DNA of 64,000 bases from Treponema parvum (GCF_017893965.1 NZ_CP054142.1:496001-560000); one strand, 5' to 3'; counted from the first letter of the stretch, positions 16,855-27,898 are shown. A program made the numbers and translations. Notes: generated by a model not told the origin, from the sequence alone.

Positions 16855-18928
16855 TTTCGGCATCTCCTTTTTTAGATTTTGAAACAGTCCTTGTGTCGTC
16901 CGGATCGTAACGGTTTCGGATCGCATTGCGGCGTGCGGAACGTTTTTGCCAGACCAAAAGCCCTGCCAGCGCGATCAGAACGGCAAGCCCGAATTGGTTA
17001 AAGTATTTTGCCGCCGCTACGGCTTTTTTATTGGTTATGTTCAGGACGTTCAGAGAAAGCCCCTTTGTCCGCATAGTGCAAAGTTCTTCGTTGCCGTTCA
17101 TGTAATCGATCGAGTTTTTTACAAACATGGCTACGGGTTCCGTACCGTTTTCATCTATAAGTTGGGGCGTAAGCATAGCCGACGAACCTGAAATAAAGAT
17201 TTTTCCGCCTTGAATGCTCTTTGCCAGATGTCCTTTTGCGGAAATTTCCGTTTCGGCGCTTGCCGACTGATCGTCGGGGTTTACTTCCGCATCAAATGCG
17301 CTCTTGAATTTACCTTCAAGAAGAACTGCAAGGTTTTCGGCTTTTTCAACGGATTTATCCGAAGGAGGATATATGCTCATGGGATTCAAATCGATGCGAT
17401 CCTTCATGAGCCATGATTTCGGGGACGATTTTGCAAGATAAGTGATTTTTACATCCTTGTTTTTTTCTGCCTCCGTTACGTCTATGGAACCGTTTTGAAG
17501 GAAGATAACGTAGCCTAAATTTTTCGTAATAGGATGGTTTGCAAAATTTTCTTTTTGCAGAAGCGGCGCGAAGTACAGATTTATTTTTCCGTAACCCGGT
17601 TGATTCTGCTGGGTATAGCAGTTTTCATCGAGTATATAGTCATGGCCGGTCTTTATACCGTAAGAATCGAAAAGTTTGGACAATCCCGTTTCAATGGGCA
17701 GATAGACCGGCTGCTGGCCGTAAGACGATATGTTGTTGAACGGATCCAAAAAGAACATGACGTTCCCGCCGCGCATTATGAACTGATCGAGCTTATAAAG
17801 TTCCGCATCGGAAAACTTCGACTTCGGCCCGTTTACGAGGACGGCGCTTATGTTTACGGGAATATCCTCGTAAGAAAGGTTTATTTCTTTAAACGTGTAC
17901 ATTTCGGAAACTATGCCGCTTAAAAGGCCCGCTCCCGTTTGACTGTCGTCAAGAGAAGCTTCTTCGTGGCCGGTTATGTAGCCTATTTCCATAGATTTTG
18001 AAACAAGACTTTGCAGTCCCGCGGAAAGAGAGTCTTCGAGAGTGTCCAGGCCTATAAGAGCGTACCCGAAAAGCGAACGCTGCATGCTGAGCGGAATAAG
18101 TCTGAAAGAATCTCCGTGTTCAAGCACGAGACCCAAAACGCCTGTCCCTCTGTTTCCGTCTTGGGTTTGCCAGTTTATCGACTGTATTCCGTAGCGTTCA
18201 ATGATCGGCTCGACTTCAGCCGCTTTAGGGGAAATTTTTTCAAAATCAATTCTGTTTTGATTTCTGCGGTTAAAGGCGTCGAAGGCGGTTTTTACGCTTT
18301 GGTCAAGCTGGTCAAAGCCTCCTATCCTAAAGTCCCCCAATTCCTGAGAAACATACAGCTTTAATTTTATTTTGTCGTCTTTGGGAAGGAGAGCCAAAGA
18401 GTCGGCCGTAGCGATCATTTTTGAAACGGCGGTCGTAAGTTTATATTCAAAACCGTCGCTTGAAGTAAGGGAATCTATGGTTTTTATGGCGTCCGCATAG
18501 ATTATCGCGACGCCCATCCACGCCTGTTTAAAACCCACTTCGTTATTTGCGATTTCGCGGATTTGCACCTGATGCAATCCGTAGCCCGAAGCAAGGGCTT
18601 GGCTTTCCTCTTTGTCCATATCGTGTATGCGATAGCTGAAATTACCGTTTGCGGCGTTTTTATATTCTACAAGGATGTCGCTCACGTATTGTTCGACCGA
18701 ATTATAGGGAGCGGGCAGGTTGGAAGAAAAGAACACTTGAACGCTCAGCGGCTCGTTAAGAGTTTTTACCAGCTGCCGGCTTGCATTTGACAGAGAATAA
18801 GATTTAGGTTCGGTCAAGTCTATGCGAATAAATGCGCGCGAGGCAACAAGATTTGCAAGCACAAGCACTATGACAAAAAGCGCAAAATCGCTTGCCGGAG
18901 ATTTTATCCATTTAATAAATTTTTTCAT
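16832..18928 (-). CDS. GldG-like ABC transporter auxiliary protein
   Basis: A 698-residue protein with an N-terminal membrane helix (FALFVIVLVLANLVASRAF), the conserved RIDLTEPKSYSLSNAS segment of the GldG family, a long periplasmic region, and a C-terminal membrane helix (FGLAVLIALAGLLVWQKR). It carries the family stretch GGNVMFFLDPFN. Together with the permease and ATPase genes upstream it forms a GldAFG-type transporter. In Bacteroidota this complex supports gliding, while in spirochaetes its substrate is not established. A basic cytoplasmic tail follows the last helix. Confidence 0.85.
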   Translation of the reverse strand: MKKFIKWIKSPASDFALFVIVLVLANLVASRAFIRIDLTEPKSYSLSNASRQLVKTLNEPLSVQVFFSSNLPAPYNSVEQYVSDILVEYKNAANGNFSYRIHDMDKEESQALASGYGLHQVQIREIANNEVGFKQAWMGVAIIYADAIKTIDSLTSSDGFEYKLTTAVSKMIATADSLALLPKDDKIKLKLYVSQELGDFRIGGFDQLDQSVKTAFDAFNRRNQNRIDFEKISPKAAEVEPIIERYGIQSINWQTQDGNRGTGVLGLVLEHGDSFRLIPLSMQRSLFGYALIGLDTLEDSLSAGLQSLVSKSMEIGYITGHEEASLDDSQTGAGLLSGIVSEMYTFKEINLSYEDIPVNISAVLVNGPKSKFSDAELYKLDQFIMRGGNVMFFLDPFNNISSYGQQPVYLPIETGLSKLFDSYGIKTGHDYILDENCYTQQNQPGYGKINLYFAPLLQKENFANHPITKNLGYVIFLQNGSIDVTEAEKNKDVKITYLAKSSPKSWLMKDRIDLNPMSIYPPSDKSVEKAENLAVLLEGKFKSAFDAEVNPDDQSASAETEISAKGHLAKSIQGGKIFISGSSAMLTPQLIDENGTEPVAMFVKNSIDYMNGNEELCTMRTKGLSLNVLNITNKKAVAAAKYFNQFGLAVLIALAGLLVWQKRSARRNAIRNRYDPDDTRTVSKSKKGDAENDKIKNA

Positions 18929-18937
18929 TTTTTCACC

Positions 18938-19777
18938 TTACCTTCTGCCGTTCTTTGAAGCTTTTACGGTCATACCCACAAAAAGCGCCGTAATGGAAAT
19001 AAAATACAGCAGGTCGCGAGTATCTATTATTCCTCGTGCAACGGAGTTAAAATGCGTGTTTGCGGAAAAGAACGAAAGAAAATTTACGGCCGGCGCCGGA
19101 AGGATAACCAAAAATACGGTTATCATCGAAAATAAAATGCATATTGCAAAGGCCGCAAAAAACGCAATTATCTGATTCTTCGTTAGAGATGATGCAAATA
19201 TTCCGACCGCAGAAAATGCGGCGCATAAAAACAAAGCGCCCAAATATCCGCCTATTATAGGACCCATGTCGGGCGAACCGAAAATGCACGCCGTTATCAC
19301 GTAAAAAATCGAAGGCGCCAGCATCGCAGCCGAAGCTAAAAAGGCCGCAAGGAATTTTCCCATAACTACGTCAAAGTCTGTGACAGGCAGCGTAAGCAAT
19401 GTTTCAAGGCTCCCGCTGCGTTTTTCTTCGCTGAAAAGCCGCATCGTCAAAGCCGGTATGAAAAATGAGAACATTACGGGCAGAATGGCAAAAAAATCAC
19501 GCAATTCCGCTCTGCGCGCAATAAAAAAAGTTGAAAAAAATATAAAACCCGAAAAGACTAGGAAAAGTCCCGTCACTATATAAGCTACGGGGCTTGTAAA
19601 ATAGGAATAAAGTTCCCGCTTCATGATGATTGCCGCCGCCGAATTTTTAAGTTTCGCAGCGCTTTTTGATTTTTCATGTTTTGCAGGCTGTTTAGCGCCG
19701 GCAGATTGCGCGGTTCCGTCGGCCTGCTTAGAATTCTTATGATATTTGTTGTTTTTTATATTTTCAGAAAGATCCAT
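18938..19777 (-). CDS. GldF-like ABC-2 type permease
   Basis: A 279-residue membrane protein with about six hydrophobic helices and the ABC-2 permease entry MKRELYSYFTSPVAYIVTG. The segment RLFSEEKRSGSLETLLTLPV is the hallmark cytoplasmic loop of GldF and NosY-type permeases. An N-terminal extension of about 50 residues is polar and Lys/Ala rich, so internal ATG starts (MKRELYS) are possible. It starts one base after the ATPase gene ends and is followed 9 bases later by the GldG-like gene. Confidence 0.88.
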   Translation of the reverse strand: MDLSENIKNNKYHKNSKQADGTAQSAGAKQPAKHEKSKSAAKLKNSAAAIIMKRELYSYFTSPVAYIVTGLFLVFSGFIFFSTFFIARRAELRDFFAILPVMFSFFIPALTMRLFSEEKRSGSLETLLTLPVTDFDVVMGKFLAAFLASAAMLAPSIFYVITACIFGSPDMGPIIGGYLGALFLCAAFSAVGIFASSLTKNQIIAFFAAFAICILFSMITVFLVILPAPAVNFLSFFSANTHFNSVARGIIDTRDLLYFISITALFVGMTVKASKNGRR

Positions 19778-19778
19778 C

Positions 19779-20831
19779 TTATACCCCCTCTCCGGAATTT
19801 TTTATCGCCGCCGTATCGGATTTTTTTCGCCGTTTTGTTTCCGTTCCCGTGTTTTTTGTTTTGTGATCGGCCGTTTCGCCTGAATTATCCGAAGTCGTAA
19901 GCGTTTTAAATACGTCTTCAAGACTGTTATACTGGGGCGTCATTTCATACAGGATCCATTTATTTTTTACGCAAATTTCGAAAATTTCAGAGCGAATTTC
20001 TTTGCCGCCCGAAACGGAAACGAGGGTGGAAACTGTTTTATTTCCTTCGATCTCGCTCTGTCCTTCTTGTTGCAAAACGGTAATTCCCGCAACCCCCGAA
20101 AGCGATCCGCAGGCTTTTACAAATTCGTTTTCCGTGCTTTTGCCTACCGTAATTTTTATATTAAGGGAATGCCCGTATCTTTCCCTGAGTTCCGTCGCAG
20201 GACTGTCCGCGACAAGCTGCCCTTGAGAAATAATGATTATACGATTGCATATCATTTCCACTTCGCTCAGTATGTGGGTGGAAATTATGACTGTTCTTGT
20301 CTTTCCTATTTCTTTAATGAGTTTTCTTACGTCTCCGATCTGGTTCGGATCAAGTCCGCTTGTCGGTTCGTCCAAGATCAAAATTTCAGGATCGTTCATA
20401 AGAGCGTGAGCAAGGCCGACTCTTTGTCTGTACCCGCGGGAAAGCTCGTTTATGTTTTTATGCATTACTTCTTTAAGTCCGCAGATGTCGCACAGGGCGG
20501 GAACTTTTTTATCGGCGTCCGCGCCTTGAATTTCCGCCACATAGCGAAGATAGTCTTCCGTGATCATATCGCCGTAAAGCGGAGCCGCTTCAGGCATGTA
20601 GCCTATTTTACGCTTCGCCCGTACCGGATCTTCTCTTATGTCCTTTCCGTCAATCTTTATGGAACCTGAACTCATTTCCAAAAATCCGGTTATCATGCGC
20701 ATTGTCGTAGTTTTTCCCGCTCCGTTGGGCCCTAAAAGTCCTACTATTTCGCCTGTAGGAATTGAAAAACTTACGTCGTTTACGGCGCAAAAATCTCCGA
20801 AAATTCGGGAAACATGCGAAACTTCTATCAT
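19779..20831 (-). CDS. GldA-like ABC transporter ATP-binding protein
   Basis: A 350-residue ATPase. Walker A is GPNGAGKTTT, the signature is LSRGYRQRVGLA, Walker B is ILILDEPTSGLDP, and the switch His is in STHILSE. The last 40 residues are a charged tail beyond the usual end of the family. It is the first gene of the gldA-gldF-gldG-DUF4340 operon; genes are adjacent or overlapping throughout. The upstream 378 bases separate it from the divergent fic gene. Confidence 0.9.
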   Translation of the reverse strand: MIEVSHVSRIFGDFCAVNDVSFSIPTGEIVGLLGPNGAGKTTTMRMITGFLEMSSGSIKIDGKDIREDPVRAKRKIGYMPEAAPLYGDMITEDYLRYVAEIQGADADKKVPALCDICGLKEVMHKNINELSRGYRQRVGLAHALMNDPEILILDEPTSGLDPNQIGDVRKLIKEIGKTRTVIISTHILSEVEMICNRIIIISQGQLVADSPATELRERYGHSLNIKITVGKSTENEFVKACGSLSGVAGITVLQQEGQSEIEGNKTVSTLVSVSGGKEIRSEIFEICVKNKWILYEMTPQYNSLEDVFKTLTTSDNSGETADHKTKNTGTETKRRKKSDTAAIKNSGEGV

Positions 20832-20971
20832 AAATTTCCCCCAATTTAAATAATTCAGTTTATAAACTATAAATATATTAATAAAAACTACGTTACGGCA
20901 ATATCAAAATATTTTTAATCACGGGCGTATTTTTAGCTTTACAGCGCGTTCCGATCCGAAAATGAAAAATT

Positions 20972-21082
20972 CCTTAAGCCGCCTGAGCTCACACGCAGCA
21001 CCTCTCGCCGCATTTGCACCGATTGGAGAGGCGCGGTGTCAGTTGCCGCTGCTTGCGTTTGTTCCGTGTTTACTCGGTTGCC
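20972..21082 (+). repeat. 111-bp dispersed repeat, copy 1 (upstream of fic)
   Basis: It begins CCTTAAGCCGCCTGAGCTCA and ends TTTACTCGGTTGCC. The second copy is at 22142-22252, in the same orientation; the two ends are identical and the middle about 25 bases have diverged. The rest of the 20832-21209 gap holds AT-rich promoter DNA and nothing else recognisable. Confidence 0.92.
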
Positions 21083-21173
21083 ATTCATGACGGTACTTGC
21101 ATATCGCTGGTTTCGGAAATTATCGAAAGCAATATCGGCAATATATAACAGTGATTTAAGATGTAAACATGCC

Positions 21174-21202
21174 TTTGTATTTTGCCGATAACGCGATATA
21201 AT
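21174..21202 (+). promoter_or_regulatory. fic promoter, probably leaderless
   Basis: TATAAT at 21197-21202, with a weak -35 (TTTGTA, 17 bases upstream). The fic ATG is only 7 bases after the -10, and there is no ribosome site, so the message probably starts at the ATG. Confidence 0.6.
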
Positions 21203-21209
21203 CTTTCCT

Positions 21210-22112
21210 ATGAGCAGGATTGAATATATTTCAGTAAAAGAAGCCTCTGAAAAATGGCGGATCAGCGAACGCAGCGTTAGAAACTATTGTGCTCAGGGCA
21301 GAGTGGAAGGCGCCCTTTTGGAAGGTAAAACTTGGAAGATTCCTTTTTCAGCAGAAAAGCCCGGCCGCAAGCCTCGCCACTGTCCTCAGGAAGACACTCT
21401 TTTATCATTCCTAAAACGTGAAAAAGACGCCGGTCTTAAAGGCGGAATCTATCATAAAATTCAGATTGATCTTACCTATAACTCAAATCACATCGAAGGT
21501 TCAAAACTTTCTCATGATCAGACCCGCTTCATATTTGAAACAAAAACCTTAAGCATTACTGATGAAGCGGTCAAGGTCGATGACATTGTAGAAACGGTAA
21601 ATCATTTCCGTTGTATAGATCTTGCTATCGAAGGCGAGCACACAAAGCTTTCGGAAAGCTTCATAAAGCAGTTTCATTATATCTTAAAAACAGGAACTAC
21701 AGACAGCCTGAAATCCTGGTTCAGAGTAGGCGACTATAAGATGATGGAAAATGAAGTAGGAGGAAGTGAAACCGCAAAACCTGCCGAAGTTGCAGCGGCA
21801 ATGAAAGCCTTGCTTACGGAATATAATTCAAAACCGAAAATCACTCTTGATGACATTCTGGATTTTCATGTCCGCTTTGAATCGATTCATCCTTTTCAGG
21901 ACGGCAACGGACGCATAGGTCGTTTGATACTATTCAAGGAATGTCTTAAGCACAACATTGTTCCGTTCATAATAACCGAAGAACTTAAAATATTTTATTA
22001 CAGAGGTCTCAAAAACTGGAAAGACGAACGCGGCTATTTAAGAGACACCTGCCTTACCGGTCAGGATTCTATGAAAGTTGATCTGGATTACTTCGGAGTG
22101 AAATATGAGTGA
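21210..22112 (+). CDS. Fic-domain protein with N-terminal helix-turn-helix
   Basis: A 300-residue protein. Residues 1-50 look like an excisionase/MerR-type DNA-binding helix-turn-helix (SVKEASEKWRISERSVRNYC, then a KTWKIP wing). The Fic core motif HPFQDGNGRIGR starts at H227 and is complete, so AMP or other nucleotide transfer to protein hydroxyls is expected. The autoinhibitory motif S92-N-H-I-E96-G97 precedes the core, placing it in the self-inhibited class. It could act as a toxin or as a regulator. It is flanked by two 111-bp direct repeats. Confidence 0.88.
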   Translation: MSRIEYISVKEASEKWRISERSVRNYCAQGRVEGALLEGKTWKIPFSAEKPGRKPRHCPQEDTLLSFLKREKDAGLKGGIYHKIQIDLTYNSNHIEGSKLSHDQTRFIFETKTLSITDEAVKVDDIVETVNHFRCIDLAIEGEHTKLSESFIKQFHYILKTGTTDSLKSWFRVGDYKMMENEVGGSETAKPAEVAAAMKALLTEYNSKPKITLDDILDFHVRFESIHPFQDGNGRIGRLILFKECLKHNIVPFIITEELKIFYYRGLKNWKDERGYLRDTCLTGQDSMKVDLDYFGVKYE

Positions 22113-22141
22113 ATACTTAAAGCTCTGCAAACCCCAAAATC

Positions 22142-22252
22142 CCTTAAGCCGCCTGAGCTCACACGCAGCACTCCGTACCGCATTGGCGCCGGTCGTAGAG
22201 GCGCGCTGTCAGTTGCCGCTGCTTGCGTTTGGCCCGTGTTTACTCGGTTGCC
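22142..22252 (+). repeat. 111-bp dispersed repeat, copy 2 (downstream of fic)
   Basis: Matches 20972-21082 with the same orientation. A 69-codon frame that overlaps the fic stop runs through it, but its peptide is just the translation of the repeat, so no gene is called. Confidence 0.92.
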
Positions 22253-22328
22253 TTGTGCCGAGAACGGGAACTTTACTTAAACGGCCGTATAAAGTAAACT
22301 CCGAATATATTTAACTTACGAGGGTTGT

Positions 22329-22697
22329 ATGAAAAAAACAGTTTACGCATTTGTCTTATCGCTTTCCGTCTTATTTTTATTCGTTTCGTGTAAGAGCACA
22401 AAAGAGAGTTCGGATCTTTCCGTCATAGTTACGGGAAGCGAAGAATATGTTTCAGCTTCCGGCAAAAAACTTTCTGTGAAGTTTTACTCACTTTCCGACC
22501 AGAGCCTTGATTTTATAAAGGTGCAAGACGCCGAAGGGAATAAATTTACATGTGCGCATGTGATTTCAGCCAGCGGGGCGCGCTATTCAAATGAAATTTC
22601 GCATGAATTTTGGTTTAAAGGCGACTCTTTGTCGGTATTTGTTTCAGACGGCAACGGTTCTTGGAATAACGGCGAAGACTATTCGGCAAAAAAATAA
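22329..22697 (+). CDS. Small lipoprotein of unknown function
   Basis: A 122-residue protein with a clear lipoprotein signal: MKKTVYAFVLSLSVLFLFVSC, acylated Cys at 21. The mature part is about 100 residues, mainly predicted beta (SVIVTGSEEYVSASGKKLSV, SDQSLDFIKVQDAEG). A GAGGG ribosome site precedes the ATG. No family is recognised. The next gene, a rhodanese lipoprotein, is on the same strand 169 bases away. Confidence 0.7.
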   Translation: MKKTVYAFVLSLSVLFLFVSCKSTKESSDLSVIVTGSEEYVSASGKKLSVKFYSLSDQSLDFIKVQDAEGNKFTCAHVISASGARYSNEISHEFWFKGDSLSVFVSDGNGSWNNGEDYSAKK

Positions 22698-22866
22698 AGC
22701 CGCGTTCACAGTAAATTTTACGAAAAACCGTCGAGATAACGGAAATCTCGCGGCGGATTTATATTATCTCTCATATCGAACAGTCTATCTTTAAATAGCT
22801 TCGGTGAAACTCACGCGATATTTGACAAGATGTGCGCGATCTTGGAAAATACGGCAGAGGAAAATT

Positions 22867-23271
22867 ATGAATAAACGAAATATAGGAATTATTATTTTTG
22901 CGGGAGCTGCGATGCTTTTTTCATGTACCGCCAAGGCGGACGAAAAAAAGGCTGTAAGTCAATTCAAATCGATTACGATGGATGAAGCTGCAAAACTCAT
23001 GGATACAAAAAACGATTTTATACTTGTTGACGTCCGCCGTCCCGAAGAATACAAAGAAGGACACATTCCCGGCGCGGTGCTCCTTACAAACGAAACCATT
23101 ACCGAAAAGACAGCCGAACAGGTTATCAAAGATAAGAACCAAAAAGTCCTTGTTTATTGCCGCAGCGGACGAAGAAGCCTGGACGCCGCCAAAAAACTTT
23201 CGGCGATGGGGTACACAAACATCATCGAGATCGGCGGTATTATGAGCTGGAAGGGTAAAATAGAAAAGTAG
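22867..23271 (+). CDS. Rhodanese-domain lipoprotein
   Basis: A 134-residue protein with signal and lipobox (IIIFAGAAMLFSC) followed by one rhodanese domain: ILVDVRRPEEYKEGHIPGAV and the active-site loop YCRSGRRS with the catalytic Cys intact. Family members are sulfurtransferases; an outer- or inner-membrane-anchored position in the periplasm is inferred. The open frame extends 21 codons upstream, but the ATG used follows GAGG and begins the signal peptide. Confidence 0.88.
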   Translation: MNKRNIGIIIFAGAAMLFSCTAKADEKKAVSQFKSITMDEAAKLMDTKNDFILVDVRRPEEYKEGHIPGAVLLTNETITEKTAEQVIKDKNQKVLVYCRSGRRSLDAAKKLSAMGYTNIIEIGGIMSWKGKIEK

Positions 23272-23429
23272 CTTGTCAGAACAAGCGCACCGTAACTGTA
23301 CTGCGTGGGAAAACTTCCTGCAATAAAAGAAAAAAGACGAAACGCGGCTCAGCGCCGACCGACGCCTATGCTGACTCTGGATCTTTTTCTCTTTTTATGT
23401 ACAATAGCCTTTGTAAAAAAGGTATTATA

Positions 23430-23843
23430 ATGAATGATTTTATTACGTGGGATCCTTCCTTTGACGTAGGGATTGAAATAGTAGACAAACAGCATAGACA
23501 TTTGGTGCATTTAACCAATATGTTGTATAACGCGTGCTTGGGAGAAAAAGACGGACTGGATGAAGCGTTTCGGGGAGTTATGAAAGAGCTCGTCGACTAT
23601 GTTATGATTCATTTTAGAGATGAAGAGCGCTTGATGAAAGGCATAAAGTATCCCAAGTTTTCGGAACACAAGCAAAGGCACGAATCCTTCGTCAAAGAAA
23701 TATTGACGTCCGTAAACGCCTATACGCAAGGAAAACAGTTTGTTCCGAATAATTTTGTGCGTTTTTTGCGCGATTGGCTTTTTGACCACATACTGATAAC
23801 CGACAAAGAAATGGCAAAATACTATTTTTCGCTTAAAAAATAA
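23430..23843 (+). CDS. Bacteriohemerythrin
   Basis: A 137-residue single-domain hemerythrin. The diiron ligands are visible in order: WDPSFDVGIEIVDKQHRHLV, MIHFRDEERLM, HKQRHESF and DHILITDKEM. It binds O2 reversibly, for sensing, storage or detoxification in an anaerobe or microaerophile. The start is placed at the ATG before NDFITWDPSF, since the domain begins there. It has its own upstream intergenic region and is probably monocistronic. Confidence 0.92.
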   Translation: MNDFITWDPSFDVGIEIVDKQHRHLVHLTNMLYNACLGEKDGLDEAFRGVMKELVDYVMIHFRDEERLMKGIKYPKFSEHKQRHESFVKEILTSVNAYTQGKQFVPNNFVRFLRDWLFDHILITDKEMAKYYFSLKK

Positions 23844-23952
23844 GAAAAAGGACTGTGATCAAATACGGCGGCTCGGAAACTCTGCCCGACGTGAGCGCCG
23901 GTAAGTCTTTTTGTCTGCGCGGTATGCGTTCTTTTTATTTCGGAGATACATC

Positions 23953-25026
23953 ATGCATAAATTTTATCTGCGGTTTGTCGCCGTTGCCTTATCGATCTTT
24001 TGCTTTGCGGCGAGCCCCTGCGTGACGGCCGGCTACGGAAAAGCTTCCGTAACCGAAGTTACGGATTATCGCAAGGCTATGCGTTCCTTTGTAATGAATA
24101 TTGCCGGCTACGCGAGGGGTTTTGATAAAGACTTTATTGTCATCCCGCAGAACGCCCAGGAAGTTGCATGGAATGCAGACGGCGAAACCGACGAATACGG
24201 AATTCCGCTTACGAGCCCTGACGCTGCGTATTTTTCTGTAATAAACGGAACAGGAAGGGAAGACACCTTTTTCGGATATCCCAAGGCGGGATCGGTCACA
24301 AAACCTGAAATATGCACGTATTTTACCCGATTATGCGACGCTTATCTTAAAAGCGGACTTTGCGTTCTTTCTATCGATTACACAAAATCAAAAGCGAATA
24401 TAAAAAAATCTTATTCGGAAAATTCCTCAAAGTCCTATATAGGATTTGCGGCTCCCAACCGCATGCTCGACATTATACCCGAAAACAGCGGTTACGACTC
24501 GCATTATTATCCCTATATGAAAAACTCTGCCGACGTAAAAAAGCTCTCTGACGCAAAAAATTTTTTGTACGTAATAGGAATGAAAAGCAAAAATACCGAC
24601 GGTTCGGATCTTGTTGCGGAACTTGCAAAGACCGATTACGACTTGATCATTATGGACGCTTTTGTAAACGGCACGGAAGTAACATTCGGAAAAGATCGGA
24701 TTGAATCGCTTAAAAAAAAGGCCTGCGGCGGCGACAGGCTCGTTATAGCTTATATGAGCATAGGCGAAGCGGAAGACTACAGATGGTACTGGGCTGAGTC
24801 GTGGACTAAAAAAAACAAGGCGCTGCCTTCCGCGCCTGAATGGCTTTGCGGTGAAAATCCCGAATGGCGCGGAAATTACAAGGTAAGATATTGGGATGAG
24901 GAATGGCAAAAAATAATCTTCGGAACCGATAATTCTTACACGAAAAAGATAATCGACGCGGGGTTCGACGGCGTTTATTTGGATATCATCGACGCCTATG
25001 AATACTTTGAGGAAAAGACGGATTAA
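23953..25026 (+). CDS. Secreted GH114/TM1410-like endo-alpha-1,4-polygalactosaminidase-like protein
   Basis: A 357-residue protein with an N-terminal signal peptide (MHKFYLRFVAVALSIFCFAA) and a TIM-barrel-like core. The motifs DYDLIIMDAFVNGT, LVIAYMSIGEAEDYR, YKVRYWDEEWQ and GFDGVYLDIIDAYEYF are those of the TM1410/GH114 glycosidase group. The acidic residues at the strand ends (Asp of YLDIIDAY and Glu of SIGEAE) are plausible catalytic residues. The substrate may be an amino-sugar polymer, but this is inferred. The ATG has GGAG 8 bases upstream. Confidence 0.82.
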   Translation: MHKFYLRFVAVALSIFCFAASPCVTAGYGKASVTEVTDYRKAMRSFVMNIAGYARGFDKDFIVIPQNAQEVAWNADGETDEYGIPLTSPDAAYFSVINGTGREDTFFGYPKAGSVTKPEICTYFTRLCDAYLKSGLCVLSIDYTKSKANIKKSYSENSSKSYIGFAAPNRMLDIIPENSGYDSHYYPYMKNSADVKKLSDAKNFLYVIGMKSKNTDGSDLVAELAKTDYDLIIMDAFVNGTEVTFGKDRIESLKKKACGGDRLVIAYMSIGEAEDYRWYWAESWTKKNKALPSAPEWLCGENPEWRGNYKVRYWDEEWQKIIFGTDNSYTKKIIDAGFDGVYLDIIDAYEYFEEKTD

Positions 25027-25039
25027 AGCATAAGGGCGC

Positions 25040-25074
25040 CTCAAAAAATCCGCTTTCAGCGATTTTTTTTTGAG
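25040..25074 (+). terminator. Rho-independent terminator after the GH114-like gene
   Basis: CTCAAAAAATC-CGCT-TTC-AGCG-ATTTTTTTTTGAG: a long stem with GC core and T-run, 14 bases after the stop of the GH114-like gene. The outer A/T stem lets it work on either strand. Confidence 0.85.
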
Positions 25075-25168
25075 ATTTCAGCATTTTGCCGTACAAGTTT
25101 CGGGGCAGGATCGGACTTTATGGAAGTGATCGGGCGTTGCGGGCCGTAAGGTTTTTATGCGGAAGTTT

Positions 25169-25984
25169 TTACACTGTTTTAGGGCGGTAAAGTATCGTCA
25201 TTCCGCGGTTATTTGCGCCTGCCACCTTTGTTATTTCAAAATCATCTTTAAGATATTCAATCAGGTCCGAAAGTTTTCTAAAGCCGAAGTCGCGCGTGTC
25301 AAACCCGGGATCCATGCGTTTAAAAAGAGAGCCTGCGGCGGATACGTTCGCCCAGCCGTTATCGTCGGCATATTTTTCATACGCATTGCTTAAAAGTCTG
25401 TAGATTTGCCGAAACTGACGGTCGGACATCCTGTTCGTCCTGTTTTTGGCGTCCTGCTTGGCTGTCTCCGCTTGAGAGGCTCTTTTCTGGAGGTTTTCTT
25501 CTTGGCGGCTTACAGGCGTTTCCGTCGCCGTTTCAGGTTCTTCGGTAAGGTTTTCTATGTATATAAAGTCGTCGCAGGCCTTTATAAAAGATACGGGAGT
25601 CTTTTTTTGTCCTACTCCGAATACGAATTCCTGCGATTCCCGAAGCCTTGAAGCGAGCTTTGTAAAATCGCTGTCGGAAGACACAAGAACGAATGCGTCG
25701 TATTTTTCGGTATAGAGCAAGTCCATTGCGTCTATTATCATTGCCGAATCGGAAGAATTTTTTCCTTTTGTATAAGAAAATTGCTGTATCGGCAGGATCG
25801 CGTTTTCATTTAAAACGTCTTTCCAGTGTTTTAAGTGCGCAGAAGAAAAATCTCCATAGGCCCGCTTGGTTATTATGTGTCCGTGCACGGCTATTTCTTG
25901 AAGAATTGCGGCGAGTTTGTTGTAAGGAGTGTTGTCCGCGTCAATAAGCACGGCGATTTTTTTTTGCCCTTCGATATCTATCAT
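25169..25984 (-). CDS. NYN-domain/OST-HTH protein (LabA-like)
   Basis: A 271-residue protein. Residues 1-150 are a NYN/PIN-like nuclease domain (IAVLIDADNTPYNKLA, then SSDSAMIIDAMDLLY and VLVSSDSDFTKLASRLRE), with the four Asp residues typical of the fold. Residues about 200-270 match an OST-HTH/LOTUS RNA-binding domain (FRQIYRLLSNAYEKYADD, GFRKLSDLIEYLKDDFEI). An RNA-cleaving or RNA-processing role is inferred from the family. The ATG has TATAAT 8 bases upstream and no ribosome site, which suggests a leaderless message. Confidence 0.85.
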   Translation of the reverse strand: MIDIEGQKKIAVLIDADNTPYNKLAAILQEIAVHGHIITKRAYGDFSSAHLKHWKDVLNENAILPIQQFSYTKGKNSSDSAMIIDAMDLLYTEKYDAFVLVSSDSDFTKLASRLRESQEFVFGVGQKKTPVSFIKACDDFIYIENLTEEPETATETPVSRQEENLQKRASQAETAKQDAKNRTNRMSDRQFRQIYRLLSNAYEKYADDNGWANVSAAGSLFKRMDPGFDTRDFGFRKLSDLIEYLKDDFEITKVAGANNRGMTILYRPKTV

Positions 25985-25992
25985 ATTTTATT

Positions 25993-25998
25993 ATTATA
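25993..25998 (-). promoter_or_regulatory. -10 box of the NYN gene
   Basis: TATAAT on the minus strand, 8 bases before the ATG; a moderate -35 (TAGAAA) lies 17 bases further upstream. Confidence 0.5.
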
Positions 25999-26217
25999 TC
26001 ATTTTATGAAAGGAATTTCTATCGGCTTTTTGAAAGATGAAATTTTAACGGGAAATTTTGCGCGGCTTTTGCTTTATTCTCATGCGCTTTTGACGGCGGT
26101 ATGCATTAAAAATTGCATGGAAAAAATCTTTAAAAAATTATTGCCTATTATCTTTAATTTTTATATCTTTAATGGTATCGATTATAGATGTCCGAAAAAT
26201 CGGAATGTTCATATTAA

Positions 26218-27864
<1,647 letters not shown>

Positions 27865-27869
27865 ACTTC

Positions 27870-27898
27870 CGCTAAAATTGCATAGTGCAATTTTAGCG
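27870..27898 (+). terminator. Perfect 13-bp hairpin after groEL
   Basis: CGCTAAAATTGCA, loop TAG, then the complement: a perfect stem starting 5 bases after the groEL stop. It lacks a T-run of its own and may act with the terminator below or protect the 3' end. Confidence 0.6.

Noticed and set aside
22105-22314. A 69-codon gene overlapping the fic stop
   Set aside because: It is the translation of the 111-bp repeat; the other repeat copy has no equivalent frame with a start, and there is no family resemblance.
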